From: CBDCWQ01 sp965223435
Lineage (GTDB): Bacteria; Myxococcota; Kuafuiibacteriia; Kuafuiibacteriales; Kuafuiibacteriaceae
Length of the DNA stretch: 64,000 nt
Direction: 5' to 3'
Assembly (NCBI GenBank): GCA_965223435.1
Contig: CBDCWQ010000018.1
Span: forward strand, 434,001-498,000
This document shows positions 9,101 through 18,024 of the stretch, one piece after another (position 1 is the stretch's first letter; each line of letters opens with the position of its first letter). The notes below the pieces were generated by a model. That model did no database searches. It was given only the letters and a program-made list of their open reading frames with translations, and was not told the origin of the DNA. A program made the position numbers and the translations under genes.

Positions 9101-12100
9101 GCCCCCCGATGCACGGTGCTCTTGCCCAGGGCGCGCCTGACAAAAATTTTCTCGTGCGCATCGAGAGAGCAAAAGAGGCGGGACGCCATCGCTTTGTGCG
9201 GCTCGAGGCCACGCTTCCTGGACAAGAAGACGTCAATCTTTTCTTGAATGGGCAAGACACCTGGGGACCCTACGATGCCCCGGTCAACGTGGAGACGATC
9301 TACGCCGGACTCAAGGTCACGCCCGCCGAGTGGGGCGGTCTTGTACCTGAGATTTTCGATTTCACAGGCATTGTCGACGCCATCTTTGAGCACCCAGAGG
9401 ACTACTTCATCGTCGCTTCCATCGCTGTCGAAGAAGAAGAGGTTGTCATCGGCGCCGCAAGACTCCGTTCCGCGGGTGATCTGTCTGTAGCCCACATCGA
9501 AAAGCAGCTTCCACTTTTTTGGTCGGGCGATGTCAAAAAGCTGTCGGCGGGAAGGCCGATCGCGCGTCTTGTTCACCGCACCCGTGGCCTGCTCGCAACT
9601 ACGGGGCACGTCGAGGCCAAGACCCTCGAGGTCGTCATTGAATCCGGCTGGTCTTGGGACCGACAGCGAGAAGATGCCATCGTCTACGTTGGAGAAAAAG
9701 GACAGTGGTACACAACCGAGCGACGCCCCACAAACGGGGACGGCCAAGAGACCCGCATTCTTCTCATCCATCGTGATAGCGGCGTAGAAGTTGAAGCTAT
9801 GGAGTCTCCCCCCGCGGGAAGCCGCGGACTGATTCCGAGCCACTTGTCCGAACGCGAGGGTGAAAGCGGACCGAGTGTGAGCTACCTGGAAGACCAGGCC
9901 CTTGCGATCATCACCGCGATCCATCGCGGGGATACCCAAAGAGCGAGCACCTGGGTCCAGGGCCTTCTGGATGCTGCCGTCTTTGAGGCCCACGACGGCC
10001 ACCAGCACCTCTATTTTCCCTCCGTGGTGGAGACCGAAAGCAAAACGCCACTGTTTCCGTACTACCGGACTCGGACCCAGATGCTGTGCCTCTACGCCCT
10101 ACTCCGTTTCATCGAGCATAGCCCCCGAGATGGCCGCGTTGAAGATGTTCGAGACGTGGTCAGGACCGGCCTCGCGACCTGGAACGAAATGTTCTACGCC
10201 GGGGACAGACTGCTCTATCGGGCCGGCATGGGTGAACCCAACGCGATGGCCGCACACCTCGGTCAAGAGATTGTCACCGAGGCCCAAGGGAATACCGGGT
10301 TTGGGCTCTTCCCCGTCATTCTCGAAGACAACGTTTTTGCCTACTTCACCCTGGAGCTTGCTACCCAGCACAAACTTCAGGGCGACGCCTCCCACACCAT
10401 GTTGGGATGGGCCATCCAAAGATCCTTTGTGCACCCCACGGAACCGAGGTTTCGAAATTACGTGCCCGACGACCACGACAACACGGACATGTTCGAGGCC
10501 GAGACCGTCAGCGGACTCATCGCCTACGTGCTCTTCGCAAGCCACGTCGGAGACCTCGAGCGCGCCCAAACCGCCCTCGATCACCTCATGCGCTTTCGGG
10601 ACCTTCTCGATTTCGCACCCCAGCCGGGACTCGGTTTCATCGAAACCAACGCAGGATTGGTCCTGGCCCAAAGGGCTGTCGGCGCCTTCGACCCCAGAAT
10701 CGAAGAGCTTGCCCGAACCACATTCCAGGAGCTCATCGACCTGCCCGATGAACACGCAGGACTCGCTACCGCCGCCCTCATCGCCTACGATCCCCAAGAC
10801 TTCTTCGGCGTCTATGCCGGACCCCTCGTGTTGCCCAAAGCCCAGCGCACCGAAGTCGGCGCCCACACGCTCGAGGCAAGATTTGAGGCCTTGTTTGCCG
10901 AAACCATCGGACGCTGGCTTCGTGCGGAACAACCCGCGGATCTGACCGACAAACTCTTTAATCGGCTGATCCAACTGTACAGCGTGTACCTTGAATTCGT
11001 GCCGGAACGCCAAGACCCCTGGCGGACCGCATCCTACCGGGACAAGGTCCAAGATTTGAGGCAGGCCCTCGAAAACCTGAGCGAAAAACCGCTGCCCTGG
11101 CTTCCTTACGAACGCTTGACCACAGGACTCGGGGTAGACGGGCCCCTTGGACCGGCGTTCGCTACACTCCTTGCCGCCCACACCGGAGGCCAGGACGTCC
11201 ACCTGGCGCCCATGATCGCCCATCCTCACGATGCCTTCGAACGAAGCCGACTCCATCAGGCCCTGGTGGAAGACTTTCCTGGCGATCATGTGGAGCCCCA
11301 GGACGGCCTCTTTGGGAACACCGTCGGCTTCCAACCAGGCCTCGGGGCTCAAACCATTGATTTTCAGAGAAGCACCGAACCCAAAAACGTGGCCGCGCCC
11401 AGCCTGAGCCTTCTTCAGGAAGAAGGCCGTGCGCACCTTGAACGCGCGGCCGAGGCCGCCATGGCCAAGGTCCATGAACAAGGCGGCACGATTTGGTTCG
11501 AACTGAAAGGACTCGATCTCATCGAGATCCACAATCCCGCCTCCGCCCTCTACTTTAGTCGCGCCGGTATCGAGCTCCGATTGGCCACCCAACAATATGC
11601 GCCCAATCTAAGATTCACCCTCCGGGGCGTCGAGGTCGATGCGCCCGAGGTTCTCCCCACCGCGCAAGCGCAAAACGTTGTCTTCTTGAGAAGGCTTGTC
11701 AACGCCCACGCAAACGGTGACCTCGTCGCCGTCGCCCAAAAAAGCCAAAGTGGGCAACGGCCCCTCATGCCCGGCGAAATTCACCGCATGATGCGAACCG
11801 GGCACATTTTCGCCAACGATTTGGAGGCCATCAAGGGGACCCTTGCACTTCCCGAAAACACCTGGATGCGCTTTTTCGAACGCTTCGAAATAGACGAAAG
11901 CTGGGCTTTGGCGGTGAGAGACATCGATGGCGCCAAAGGCACCCTTGAGACCCTCCAGGCGGTGGGCACCAGCCCCCTTGGTGACGATTTGAACCAAGTA
12001 GTCCCCATTCCGGAATCCAAGACCCTCGAGGCCGCCGGACTCTTGTTTCATCTCGATCAGTCGTGGCCCGCAGGCTATCCCTGCACCGACATCTATCGCT

Positions 12101-15100
12101 TCGACGCTCAAAACGTACCGAGCGATGAAGACTTTCTCGCCTCCGAAGAACAGGCCAACAAAAACTACAGGATCAAGACCTGTCATCTCGAACAGCAGTA
12201 TGACGACCACGAGTTTGACCGCTGGTACTCGCAACGCGTCGCCGAATGCGGAGGTTGTGTCATTGAACCCCTCTACGCTGCACGCATTGCCGACCGGCCC
12301 TGGCCCGAGGGTTTTGTCGGAGGCGTTTGGTTTGACCCCAGAAACACGTCACGCGAGGGCGGAGCCAGGCACCTCGCATTCGGGCCCCGGGTTTTTAACA
12401 AGATCCCAGATGCGAGACAGTCTGCCACCGAGCGCTACGGAAACACCGTTCAGATTTCGTTCAACCCGCTCCAATTCCTGAGCGTCAAGGCGGCTGAGGG
12501 CTCGTTTGAAAACCCCGGACCGGGTGTCCAAGACATCCGCGACACCAAAACCCTGTTTGACGAAGCAGGTCGTCGCTATTCGAGGTTTCAAGACCCCACG
12601 ATCACCATTTTTTCTGAACACGATGCCCGTTTGAATGTACCCATCGAGGTTCAGGACTTCGTCCCAGAGGCGAGCTGTCCCCAAATCCAGAGCATCCCGC
12701 CGCTCACCCAAGGGGAAGTAAAGGAAGGCACACTCTGGACAAAAGAGCCCCTGCGACTTTGCCAACTCCAGGCACTTGGTGAGGCCCACCAGGCAGAGGC
12801 CCTCAGCTACGCATTTTTCTCGAATGACCGAGCGCACGGCCTCCCCGAAGCCTACGCCACCGTGATGGGGACACTGCATTCGGTGGCCGATGAACTCGAA
12901 GTTCCCGGCTATCAAAAAACGATCCTCGGGCACCTCCACCAACGAGAGGACGGCGCACCCTTTCCCGACACGGAGGATGTCACACGGGTTGTTGAGATCT
13001 TCATGAAAGGCGGCACGCCGTTGTCCCATATTTTCCCTCGACGAGGTGGCTACACCGCCGGTGGTCCTGCAAGCGACGTCGCCTACACCCTGCTCTTCGG
13101 CATTCCGGGAACCACGCACTACCAGCCTCATCTATGGCGCTACGTGTACCCCGATGAGCCTTGGGATGAGCGTGAAACGACGTGGTGCCAAGGCCTTGAG
13201 ACGTTCCTCGCTAAAAACCGTCCGGTCTCGAACCATTTCGACATCAACCGTTATGAACGGCACTGTGGATCTCAGTCGGCGCTGAAGGTTGGTCCGCTGA
13301 GCCAGCATCTGCCCGACCAGGCATGCATGATCGTGACCTTTTCAACCGATGGCTCCGGTAATCCGATCGATATCGCAACATGTTCGGCTGACCTGGTGGC
13401 AGAAGACATGCTGATGACGGCTGCGCACTGTGGGCTCAAAAAGGAGCTTCTCCTTGATCCATCCGTACGCGATGTTGAGGGCCGCTTCATGGAGGCAGTC
13501 TGTGGACCGAACCACGCGAAGGAGTGGCAAAGCGTCGTGGATCGCTACGAGCCTCCAGGCGCCGCGCACGACGTGAACGACATCAGTTTCCTCATTGTCG
13601 GCAACCCCTTCACCAGTATCGACACCTTCGTCCGCGTCGCCACCGACGAGGATGAAATCGCCACCCTTCGTTCCGAGGATCGATGCGGGATTTTTGGGTT
13701 TGGTGGTGCCAGTTCTTCTCTATCGCGCAAAGCCCTCCCGGTCTCCTTTATGGACATGAACGCATACCATGGGCTCCAGATCGGTCCGTACAACTTAACG
13801 GTCCACGGAGATTCGGGAGCAGGCGTGCTTTGCCTCAACGATCAGCAACAGCTCATCCGAATCGCGACGGTGACAAAAAGCACGGACCAAGATGATCACC
13901 AAAACTTCATGTCTAGAACGATCGTAGGCTCGCACCACGGGGATTGGATCCGCACCGTCCTCAAGCCCATTGAAAGCGATCGCATCGCGACGGCGTCCGA
14001 ACCACTGATCGCATGGTTTGAAGAGGGCCTAGGCTTTTATCCCGAGGGCAGGCAGCGCCCACCGCCACCGACCCAGGCTTTCCTAGAAACACTCGGTAAA
14101 CCGATCACCGCCCAAATCAATGCGCTCGGTGAAGTCGATCTGGAATGGGGGGAGGGCACGCGCCCCCCAAGCCTCGCACTCGAACTCGGCTGTTACGAAG
14201 TCAGCCGAAACGTTTCCGACGACGACCCGCTCCTTTTTCGAGCTCCGGTGATCTTCTTCGACGACGGGGAACCACCCTTGATTTTTGCGCCCAGGCTCCG
14301 CCTGGGGCATCGCCCCTTCAACCTCAACAAGGCCATTCGTCATCCGTACGCGCTTCCGATTCCGCCACTCGGCTTTCGCTGTCAGGTGGGGGCTTACCGG
14401 GACCGATGGTTCCCGCTCTCCAATGAGGTCTGGTACCAAACGCTTCCGAGGATCACGGACCTGCCCGAACCCGTCAGCGTTCCCGTCGAGGGTGAACTCG
14501 CCATCGCGGTCCAGATCGCGCATTTCACATCATCGCTCGAGGCGTCCCGCGACAGAGGTCTAGAACCGATCGAGAAGCTTCACTTTTACTTTTGGCGAAC
14601 CGATGACGAATCGTGGTTCGACACGCCCCAGCCACCAAAGACCATCTTTTCGAAGCCGGCCACTGGGTGGCCTCAACAGCTCGACCATTTCACGACTTCA
14701 GTCGAAGAGACGGAGGTCATCGTCAAGAGCCTCCACGGCGAAGCGCTGACACCAGGAACCTACACTGTGGCCATCTACTCGGAAGAACGAGAGGGATTCG
14801 CTGTGTACTGGCTCTCGGAGCAAGTCGAACTCTTCGCGCCTTGTTCCCCAGGCGAGCCATCGTGCCCAACCCCGGCGTTGGAACCCACAGAAGCACCCCT
14901 CGAATTCACATCTGTCGATATCGAAGACCACCTTCCACAACAAGCGTGCGCCATTGGCTACATCTTCGACGGGGAAAGGCATGTGTGGTGCTCGGGGACA
15001 CTGGTCAGCGGCGACAAAGTCTTGACGGCAGCCCACTGCCTCACGGGGACGTTCGTGACATCTTTGGGTACTTTCGACCTTTCGAATTTGGCGAAGGAAG

Positions 15101-16470
15101 TCAGATGCGGACCCGTGGACGCGAGGCAATGGCGAGCCGCATCCGACGCACTGCCTCACCCTGAGTATAGAGATGCCCCCGAGGTTGACGTGGGATTCTT
15201 GACGCTGAAAGAGCCCTTTACCATCGATCGCTTCATACGGGTCGCGACCACCGAAGAGGAAGTGCATGCCCTTCGAGCTCGGGGCTTGTGTGCTTCGTTC
15301 GGCTGGGGCATGGCCGATAGACGAAAGGCATTGCCCACGAGCTTCCTCGATATGGGGCTTGTGCGTGGACACGCCATCCTCGGCCCCTACAATCTTGCTA
15401 CACCGGGAGATTCCGGTGCCGGCGTCCTCTGTCTCAACGCCCAAAACGAGCTTGTTCACATCGCGACCGTCGCCCGCGGAGATACTGACCCTAACAAGGA
15501 CACCAACCTCGGGTTCTCGGGGGCTTACCTCAATAGCGATCAGGGCGCGTGGATTCGCAAACACGGGGGTGCCCAGCACGGCCATTCGACCGCGACGGCT
15601 TCGCCTCGCCTCGCCAACTGGTTCGAGGCCGGCGAAGCCTTCGATCCAAATGGCCAAGCCGCATTCCCCGTTCCGACCAAGGAGACCGTTTTGAAGATCG
15701 GAACACCCATTGAGGCGCAACTTTCGCCGGACAGGGTGAGCGCGATGGTGGATATTGAGGGCGGGCTAGGCTTGACCCAATCAAACAATCTTGTGTTGGA
15801 GTTTGGATGTTATGAGCCCAGGCAAAGCCTATCGGACGAAAACACATTGCTGTTTCGAAGCACCCTCTTGTCCGTTGGGGACGGACCGTTCATCTTCGGT
15901 CCAACTTTGCGACTTGGGAGACGCCCCTTCAATCTTGAGACCGATCGACACCACCCCTACGGTATGCCCGTCCCACCGTTTAGCGTACGCTGTCATCTGG
16001 GGACCTATTTAGGCGACTGGATCCCCCTTTCCAACGAACTTTGGTTTCACGATCACGTGCAGCCACGATTCAAAGACGCACTGGGAACGCATGTCGAGCT
16101 CAAAAGCGCGATGCCCTCCATTGTCGTGGACATCGGGGCTCTCAAAGAGCGTGTACAAGAATTCGGACACGGCATACAACTGCCCAAGCATTTTCACATC
16201 TATTTTTGGCGCGATGGTAGCGAAACGTGGTTTGGCGAAAATGAAGCACCCTCCGAGGTTCTGGGTGGTGCGCCCAGACCCTGGCCAGAAAAGCTGCAAC
16301 ACTTTTTGGTACCAGTCCAAGAAGACCAATGGGTCATCCGTAAGCTTCATGGCGAAACGCTCACCCGAGGACGCTATTGGATAGCCATCTTCGGCAGCAC
16401 CCGGGGCGGCATGTGGAACTGGGCCACAAAGTCGCAAGAGGTGCCGGCCGCGGACAATGCGGCCGAATAG
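3127..16470 (+). CDS. giant multidomain lipoprotein with tandem trypsin-like domains
   Basis: 4,447 residues from TTG 3127, chosen because GGAGG (3114-3118) lies 8 nt upstream and the product then starts with a short lipoprotein signal ending LVVAC (Cys15, followed by Gln). The frame stays open further upstream, but that would bury the signal. Approximate domains: N-domain 30-190; Amidase_2/PGRP-like 210-366 (IVLHHTNTP, then AHFVVALDADG); bacterial Ig-like 440-535; FnIII-like 545-633; sialidase-like Asp-box repeats 700-1270 with a Cys cluster near 848-863; alpha-toroid-like 1513-1925 with TEHNLDVLSVLNHAL; a second helical region 2252-2570; and two S1 domains with complete triads (H3434/D3485/S3563 and H3970/D4021/S4096), each followed by a two-Cys beta-type module. 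Probably cell-surface. It is a paralogue of the giant gene at 18335-29659. Predation or polymer degradation is only inference. Confidence 0.85.
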   Translation: MKFIGILGLFLVVACQGPRHEHRQTTGHALRPGWHLVSTASVSIPEGATVFQVDHNIDPASGQIKAHYTVVEEMEPHNVYWLHVGDGDKARRTEPVLALTPPTSKMAIRGDGRYFLLTSDLPRADLGAEEVFRWDAVEQELVRVGGESVLKKGQTYWVVPSDDCSPDSWRWGDAVRFLHTCPLQEMPSRIIRRYHVDETAVSEPHHQGSTQIVLHHTNTPSQTPIARWTLNTGGLVDNMQAHFVVALDADGAWQAYQTRRLPPLGQRLPESIHVALMGTIEPEASGEEVDVGGFPGEARRSDLRPGVESVLRLGQVVARLQTTYGDKITGVVPFGRGPGAIAPGASEGPGKATLHLVRALDARFFADGRIAPSDDGARAGETKSAILEAPSETPEDEDLGQGADSEEERDRTPPLLFVESPKETPSLTRSSSVAQERTVILDREPPILVVAGPQNKTVYGHTTQISGHVQDRHFERLVLNKAGTEEHEQMSVQEDGRFSVELALEPGTQRFEFLAFDKAGNVRKRTLNVEASPEPLAAKQPTGPPQGFFAWADGRSIHLRWRPPRAMEDGTPMPEGMPIRYRVYRDEETPVEVDTLFFEGEVPNFNETHKVYVAAVVDGREEPLVSQATSVATLHITEPLPGIQDGHFEPPSLVQEQGGQTSLVRVTTSAFEETGFQKGAQGERAFAHMVYVLSNSETQSDEIRYLRSDRLSKKDSWDLDAEKTFRANGAFSVTDLAISATGKKVALAWIEKSKQVSEGRYDMRLRVAMSENGGHSFSDPRTVAPSNKNKRHIDIAHDPSGKLHLVFEEAQKVYYLDGVDGLPSNVFDVQRRTPVDVVVDYYRDYVVDCPEDSESTCPCLKTEREVYSLGLEQVRTQDLDVALGCQDLHQEFPELKKALPPHPEGGYAYGPYLYSCEENFVTRPALHVDHEKVTIIAHQKFMWDNKRVQNPDWAHAHGPQYPPIDPHEACEDPLEGRRRDLMGFGQSFKRHVQQCDPSLPQNIEWLRATEATRGSTYDYYKGQGAYRGKGQRTLFSYDGAYVHEKKWYQYLTDGTWHDQDHIRIAQRPLRTGQWSNPQKKTVEVLKVAAYQKGTPPETFEPIERVQEEKEVEEGWRKGVWKDDRFQTWKVQDLEQFEAQDLHVEHGACTEDHQPTRRETKGPAHPKIKSTKDGKLVAVYERGDSLDPNRPGMNPIHFVHSEDGGHHWTPPSVIARGYMPQLTVLENGRLAVLYYKPQAQNKDGGVIHVIHSDDGQTWSDPQTLSEDPGTDAAGPVKPIHFNTHGENADTLLGVPALSFHEDLLVAAWITLPKGPYEKNQIWSTRAAWPDESTATLEMSAPRSTATAGQLVPLALECVNQYGMRVEGCAQDRLRLMDLETHAAVENPRPTPDRLGAHDLETQEPEAQEPRVATIAWSSDELPLAALASGTTLYVPTTEAGLSVAQEGDRIVIGAAHHRDSEDPLRDRRSDTQILTDNADGNAAKAHAFLNELLKQGGAQREYKALPGEDDSQPLSRFERVWVYTQGIALAQAASEGRYQEATQMANWLCDQAVHGAYQGEELIFGWNFSLNTLDDNWKDIRLVTGASAWALHGLGAFLSTIPEASLPEPGRAKLLTCYQKTLAGLKHHTRWTQEGERLLMTAGFTSDKLNETTDVHAYYNVLGGDLGYDIEDCHYTLDGNACPGDKAIVRAENVVTEHNLDVLSVLNHALRNIDALGLEHKADELRVFRNQLREGIFVDLWQKPAQDVRGRVITGGHFRSGQGFEATKLVAVDNCSWLSLSVNYAELEPRHQAKLAECLHFTIEEFLTQKEYDGQEFYGAHYFPRDFRDPYIADTEEAKKNQTELYHLEATAGVILGLWVFADQNLGHPAATGFRETANHVFAEMNLFVAAFGLPYSTRRIKNLMTRLPSATAAVWFLDLYHYHQKAQTDPDQPLKNYALGLNQNSADTAWANAARQFTEGAWNHLLDPSSQNRQKSSTKWLRIESYGEDRDGPPMHGALAQGAPDKNFLVRIERAKEAGRHRFVRLEATLPGQEDVNLFLNGQDTWGPYDAPVNVETIYAGLKVTPAEWGGLVPEIFDFTGIVDAIFEHPEDYFIVASIAVEEEEVVIGAARLRSAGDLSVAHIEKQLPLFWSGDVKKLSAGRPIARLVHRTRGLLATTGHVEAKTLEVVIESGWSWDRQREDAIVYVGEKGQWYTTERRPTNGDGQETRILLIHRDSGVEVEAMESPPAGSRGLIPSHLSEREGESGPSVSYLEDQALAIITAIHRGDTQRASTWVQGLLDAAVFEAHDGHQHLYFPSVVETESKTPLFPYYRTRTQMLCLYALLRFIEHSPRDGRVEDVRDVVRTGLATWNEMFYAGDRLLYRAGMGEPNAMAAHLGQEIVTEAQGNTGFGLFPVILEDNVFAYFTLELATQHKLQGDASHTMLGWAIQRSFVHPTEPRFRNYVPDDHDNTDMFEAETVSGLIAYVLFASHVGDLERAQTALDHLMRFRDLLDFAPQPGLGFIETNAGLVLAQRAVGAFDPRIEELARTTFQELIDLPDEHAGLATAALIAYDPQDFFGVYAGPLVLPKAQRTEVGAHTLEARFEALFAETIGRWLRAEQPADLTDKLFNRLIQLYSVYLEFVPERQDPWRTASYRDKVQDLRQALENLSEKPLPWLPYERLTTGLGVDGPLGPAFATLLAAHTGGQDVHLAPMIAHPHDAFERSRLHQALVEDFPGDHVEPQDGLFGNTVGFQPGLGAQTIDFQRSTEPKNVAAPSLSLLQEEGRAHLERAAEAAMAKVHEQGGTIWFELKGLDLIEIHNPASALYFSRAGIELRLATQQYAPNLRFTLRGVEVDAPEVLPTAQAQNVVFLRRLVNAHANGDLVAVAQKSQSGQRPLMPGEIHRMMRTGHIFANDLEAIKGTLALPENTWMRFFERFEIDESWALAVRDIDGAKGTLETLQAVGTSPLGDDLNQVVPIPESKTLEAAGLLFHLDQSWPAGYPCTDIYRFDAQNVPSDEDFLASEEQANKNYRIKTCHLEQQYDDHEFDRWYSQRVAECGGCVIEPLYAARIADRPWPEGFVGGVWFDPRNTSREGGARHLAFGPRVFNKIPDARQSATERYGNTVQISFNPLQFLSVKAAEGSFENPGPGVQDIRDTKTLFDEAGRRYSRFQDPTITIFSEHDARLNVPIEVQDFVPEASCPQIQSIPPLTQGEVKEGTLWTKEPLRLCQLQALGEAHQAEALSYAFFSNDRAHGLPEAYATVMGTLHSVADELEVPGYQKTILGHLHQREDGAPFPDTEDVTRVVEIFMKGGTPLSHIFPRRGGYTAGGPASDVAYTLLFGIPGTTHYQPHLWRYVYPDEPWDERETTWCQGLETFLAKNRPVSNHFDINRYERHCGSQSALKVGPLSQHLPDQACMIVTFSTDGSGNPIDIATCSADLVAEDMLMTAAHCGLKKELLLDPSVRDVEGRFMEAVCGPNHAKEWQSVVDRYEPPGAAHDVNDISFLIVGNPFTSIDTFVRVATDEDEIATLRSEDRCGIFGFGGASSSLSRKALPVSFMDMNAYHGLQIGPYNLTVHGDSGAGVLCLNDQQQLIRIATVTKSTDQDDHQNFMSRTIVGSHHGDWIRTVLKPIESDRIATASEPLIAWFEEGLGFYPEGRQRPPPPTQAFLETLGKPITAQINALGEVDLEWGEGTRPPSLALELGCYEVSRNVSDDDPLLFRAPVIFFDDGEPPLIFAPRLRLGHRPFNLNKAIRHPYALPIPPLGFRCQVGAYRDRWFPLSNEVWYQTLPRITDLPEPVSVPVEGELAIAVQIAHFTSSLEASRDRGLEPIEKLHFYFWRTDDESWFDTPQPPKTIFSKPATGWPQQLDHFTTSVEETEVIVKSLHGEALTPGTYTVAIYSEEREGFAVYWLSEQVELFAPCSPGEPSCPTPALEPTEAPLEFTSVDIEDHLPQQACAIGYIFDGERHVWCSGTLVSGDKVLTAAHCLTGTFVTSLGTFDLSNLAKEVRCGPVDARQWRAASDALPHPEYRDAPEVDVGFLTLKEPFTIDRFIRVATTEEEVHALRARGLCASFGWGMADRRKALPTSFLDMGLVRGHAILGPYNLATPGDSGAGVLCLNAQNELVHIATVARGDTDPNKDTNLGFSGAYLNSDQGAWIRKHGGAQHGHSTATASPRLANWFEAGEAFDPNGQAAFPVPTKETVLKIGTPIEAQLSPDRVSAMVDIEGGLGLTQSNNLVLEFGCYEPRQSLSDENTLLFRSTLLSVGDGPFIFGPTLRLGRRPFNLETDRHHPYGMPVPPFSVRCHLGTYLGDWIPLSNELWFHDHVQPRFKDALGTHVELKSAMPSIVVDIGALKERVQEFGHGIQLPKHFHIYFWRDGSETWFGENEAPSEVLGGAPRPWPEKLQHFLVPVQEDQWVIRKLHGETLTRGRYWIAIFGSTRGGMWNWATKSQEVPAADNAAE
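13290..16440 (+). repeat. intragenic duplication: S1 protease plus accessory module, two copies
   Basis: Two in-frame copies of a roughly 540-residue module. Both start with HLPxQAC, carry TAAHC (His codons at 13426 and 15034) and a GDSGAGVLCLN active-site serine motif (Ser codons at 13813 and 15412). Both then continue into the same accessory segment (HPYALPIPPL / HPYGMPVPPF, then HFYFWR / HIYFWR). Divergence is clear but alignment is unbroken, so this looks like an old tandem duplication. Confidence 0.85.
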
Positions 16471-16532
16471 GCGATGGGCAAAAGCCCACTTCGATAGACC
16501 ACGCGTTGGCGGTTGAGGGCGTAGCAGGGGGG

Positions 16533-17045
16533 CTATTGTTGGGCGAGCTTAGGCCAGTTCTGGTCGGCTTTTGTTTTGAGGGTGGGTTCGTTTTGGTTCC
16601 AGGGGACCTTGGTATTGAATTTTTTGCCTTGGTAGAGGTCGTTGAAGAAGAATAGGAGCTGGCCGTTGTGGAACTTGAATGTTTTTGGGTCTGCAGGGAC
16701 CTTGGCATTTTTCATGGCGACCGCAAATGCGCACCAACCGTTGTATTTGGGGAGGTATTTTTTGGGGGTGGCTTTGAAACGTGCTTGGTTGGTTTGGCTC
16801 GAAAAATAGAAGCGGACGCCGTCGTAGGTGGCCTGGTATTTTGGGCTTCCTTTTTTGGCGGCGGCTTCCGTGTGGTAGGCCACCAGATCATACCCGCCGA
16901 CGGCGACGTTTTTTGAGGTGGTATTCCATTTACTCGACGCGGCGTGGGCGGTTGAAGCCGCGGTGGCGAGTAGAGCAATGAGTGGGAGTAGGGACAGAGT
17001 TTTTAGCATGCCAACATGTTCGAGCCAGGGCGAGGCTTTGGCCAT
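16533..17045 (-). CDS. exported YHS-domain protein
   Basis: 170 residues. A Sec-type signal peptide (hydrophobic LKTLSLLPLIALLATAA, predicted cleavage after AHA) is followed by a YHS domain: VAVGGYDLVAYH, the RFYFSSQTNQARF core and YNGWCAFAV. YHS domains bind metals or occur in copper/iron-linked proteins; what this one binds is unknown. An alternative ATG at 17009 would shorten the n-region without changing the prediction. The gene lies just downstream of an AraC-type regulator on the same strand (22-bp gap), so they may be co-transcribed. It converges with the first giant gene across about 60 bp. Confidence 0.8.
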   Translation of the reverse strand: MAKASPWLEHVGMLKTLSLLPLIALLATAASTAHAASSKWNTTSKNVAVGGYDLVAYHTEAAAKKGSPKYQATYDGVRFYFSSQTNQARFKATPKKYLPKYNGWCAFAVAMKNAKVPADPKTFKFHNGQLLFFFNDLYQGKKFNTKVPWNQNEPTLKTKADQNWPKLAQQ

Positions 17046-17067
17046 GTTCGGTCGTCTCTAAGCTTTG

Positions 17068-18000
17068 TCAGCCCGTCGCCGTTTTCGCGGACTGGCGGTA
17101 TTGCCCGGGGGGAATTCCGAAGTGGCGTTTGAAGGCTTTGGCAAAGGCAAATTCAGATTGGTAGCCGACCGCAAGCCCCACTTCGGCCAGGGCGTTTTGG
17201 TTTTCTCGAAGGAGCTGGCGGGCTTTTTGGAGGCGCCAATCGGTGACGTATTGCATCGGGGGGACGCCGAGTGCGTCTTTGAAGCGGCTGGCGAAGACCG
17301 AGCGGGACGTATTGGTGAGCTGGGCAAGGGTTTGCAGGTCCCAGGGGTGGGCGGGAGCATCGTGGATGGCTTTGAGCGCTTTGCCCAGGGCCGCATCGTT
17401 GAGGGCATGGACAAAACTTTGGGGCGTTTGGGCGTCGGACAAATGTTGGCGAACGGCCTGGATGAGAAGAACTTCTGCCAGGCGGTCCACAACTGCGCTG
17501 GAGCCATCTCGGTTTGCTGCTGCCTCTGCGACGGTCAGCTCGGTTGCGGTTTGAATCCAGTCATTGCTCGATCCTGCGCGCTTGGGCAAAAAAATGTGGT
17601 CCGGAAGCCCAGCCATCAATGGGTGAGCAAGCGCGCGATCGTACTCGAAGTGTCCGCAGATCAGCCGCGTCGCTTGCCCGTTGCCACCAAAGACCGGACG
17701 AGTTCCATCCGATTCTTTCGGTGTGGCGATGAGTTTTTGTGCGGGGATGGTCTCACCGTCGGCGTGTGAGACCAACGCATGGGGCTCGCCATGGGGAAAG
17801 AGGATCAAATCTCCTGGCTTGAGCTCAAGGGGGTTTGCCAGGCTGTTCGCCCGAACCCAACACGTACCTTCGGTGACCACATGAAAGTTGGCGACCTGCC
17901 CACCCGCAAGGTTCATTCCCCAGGGACTACAAAAGTCCGCTTCGAAATACACCGTGCCCTGCAGCCGGAGAGCCCGCAGAACCTCAGATAGAACCTCCAT
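17068..18000 (-). CDS. AraC-family transcriptional regulator with cupin domain
   Basis: 310 residues. The N-terminal half is a cupin-like sensor (AraC_binding/Cupin_6 type: the GTCWVRA strand, then LKPGDLILFPHGEPH at about 65-80). The C-terminal about 100 residues carry the double HTH of AraC/XylS proteins (SRFKDALGVPPMQYV, then VGYQSEFAFAKAFKRHFG). Cupin_6 regulators usually sense small organic compounds; the ligand here is unknown. It sits between the two convergent giant genes and upstream of the YHS gene, its most likely local target. No strong ribosome site precedes the ATG at 18000. Confidence 0.88.
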   Translation of the reverse strand: MEVLSEVLRALRLQGTVYFEADFCSPWGMNLAGGQVANFHVVTEGTCWVRANSLANPLELKPGDLILFPHGEPHALVSHADGETIPAQKLIATPKESDGTRPVFGGNGQATRLICGHFEYDRALAHPLMAGLPDHIFLPKRAGSSNDWIQTATELTVAEAAANRDGSSAVVDRLAEVLLIQAVRQHLSDAQTPQSFVHALNDAALGKALKAIHDAPAHPWDLQTLAQLTNTSRSVFASRFKDALGVPPMQYVTDWRLQKARQLLRENQNALAEVGLAVGYQSEFAFAKAFKRHFGIPPGQYRQSAKTATG

Positions 18001-18024
18001 CGCTACGAGTGAAGCACAGTCGTG

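Noticed and set aside
16471..16532. Terminator from the small GGGC-AAAA-GCCC hairpin after the first giant gene
   Set aside because: Only 5 bp of stem and no T-tract on either strand.
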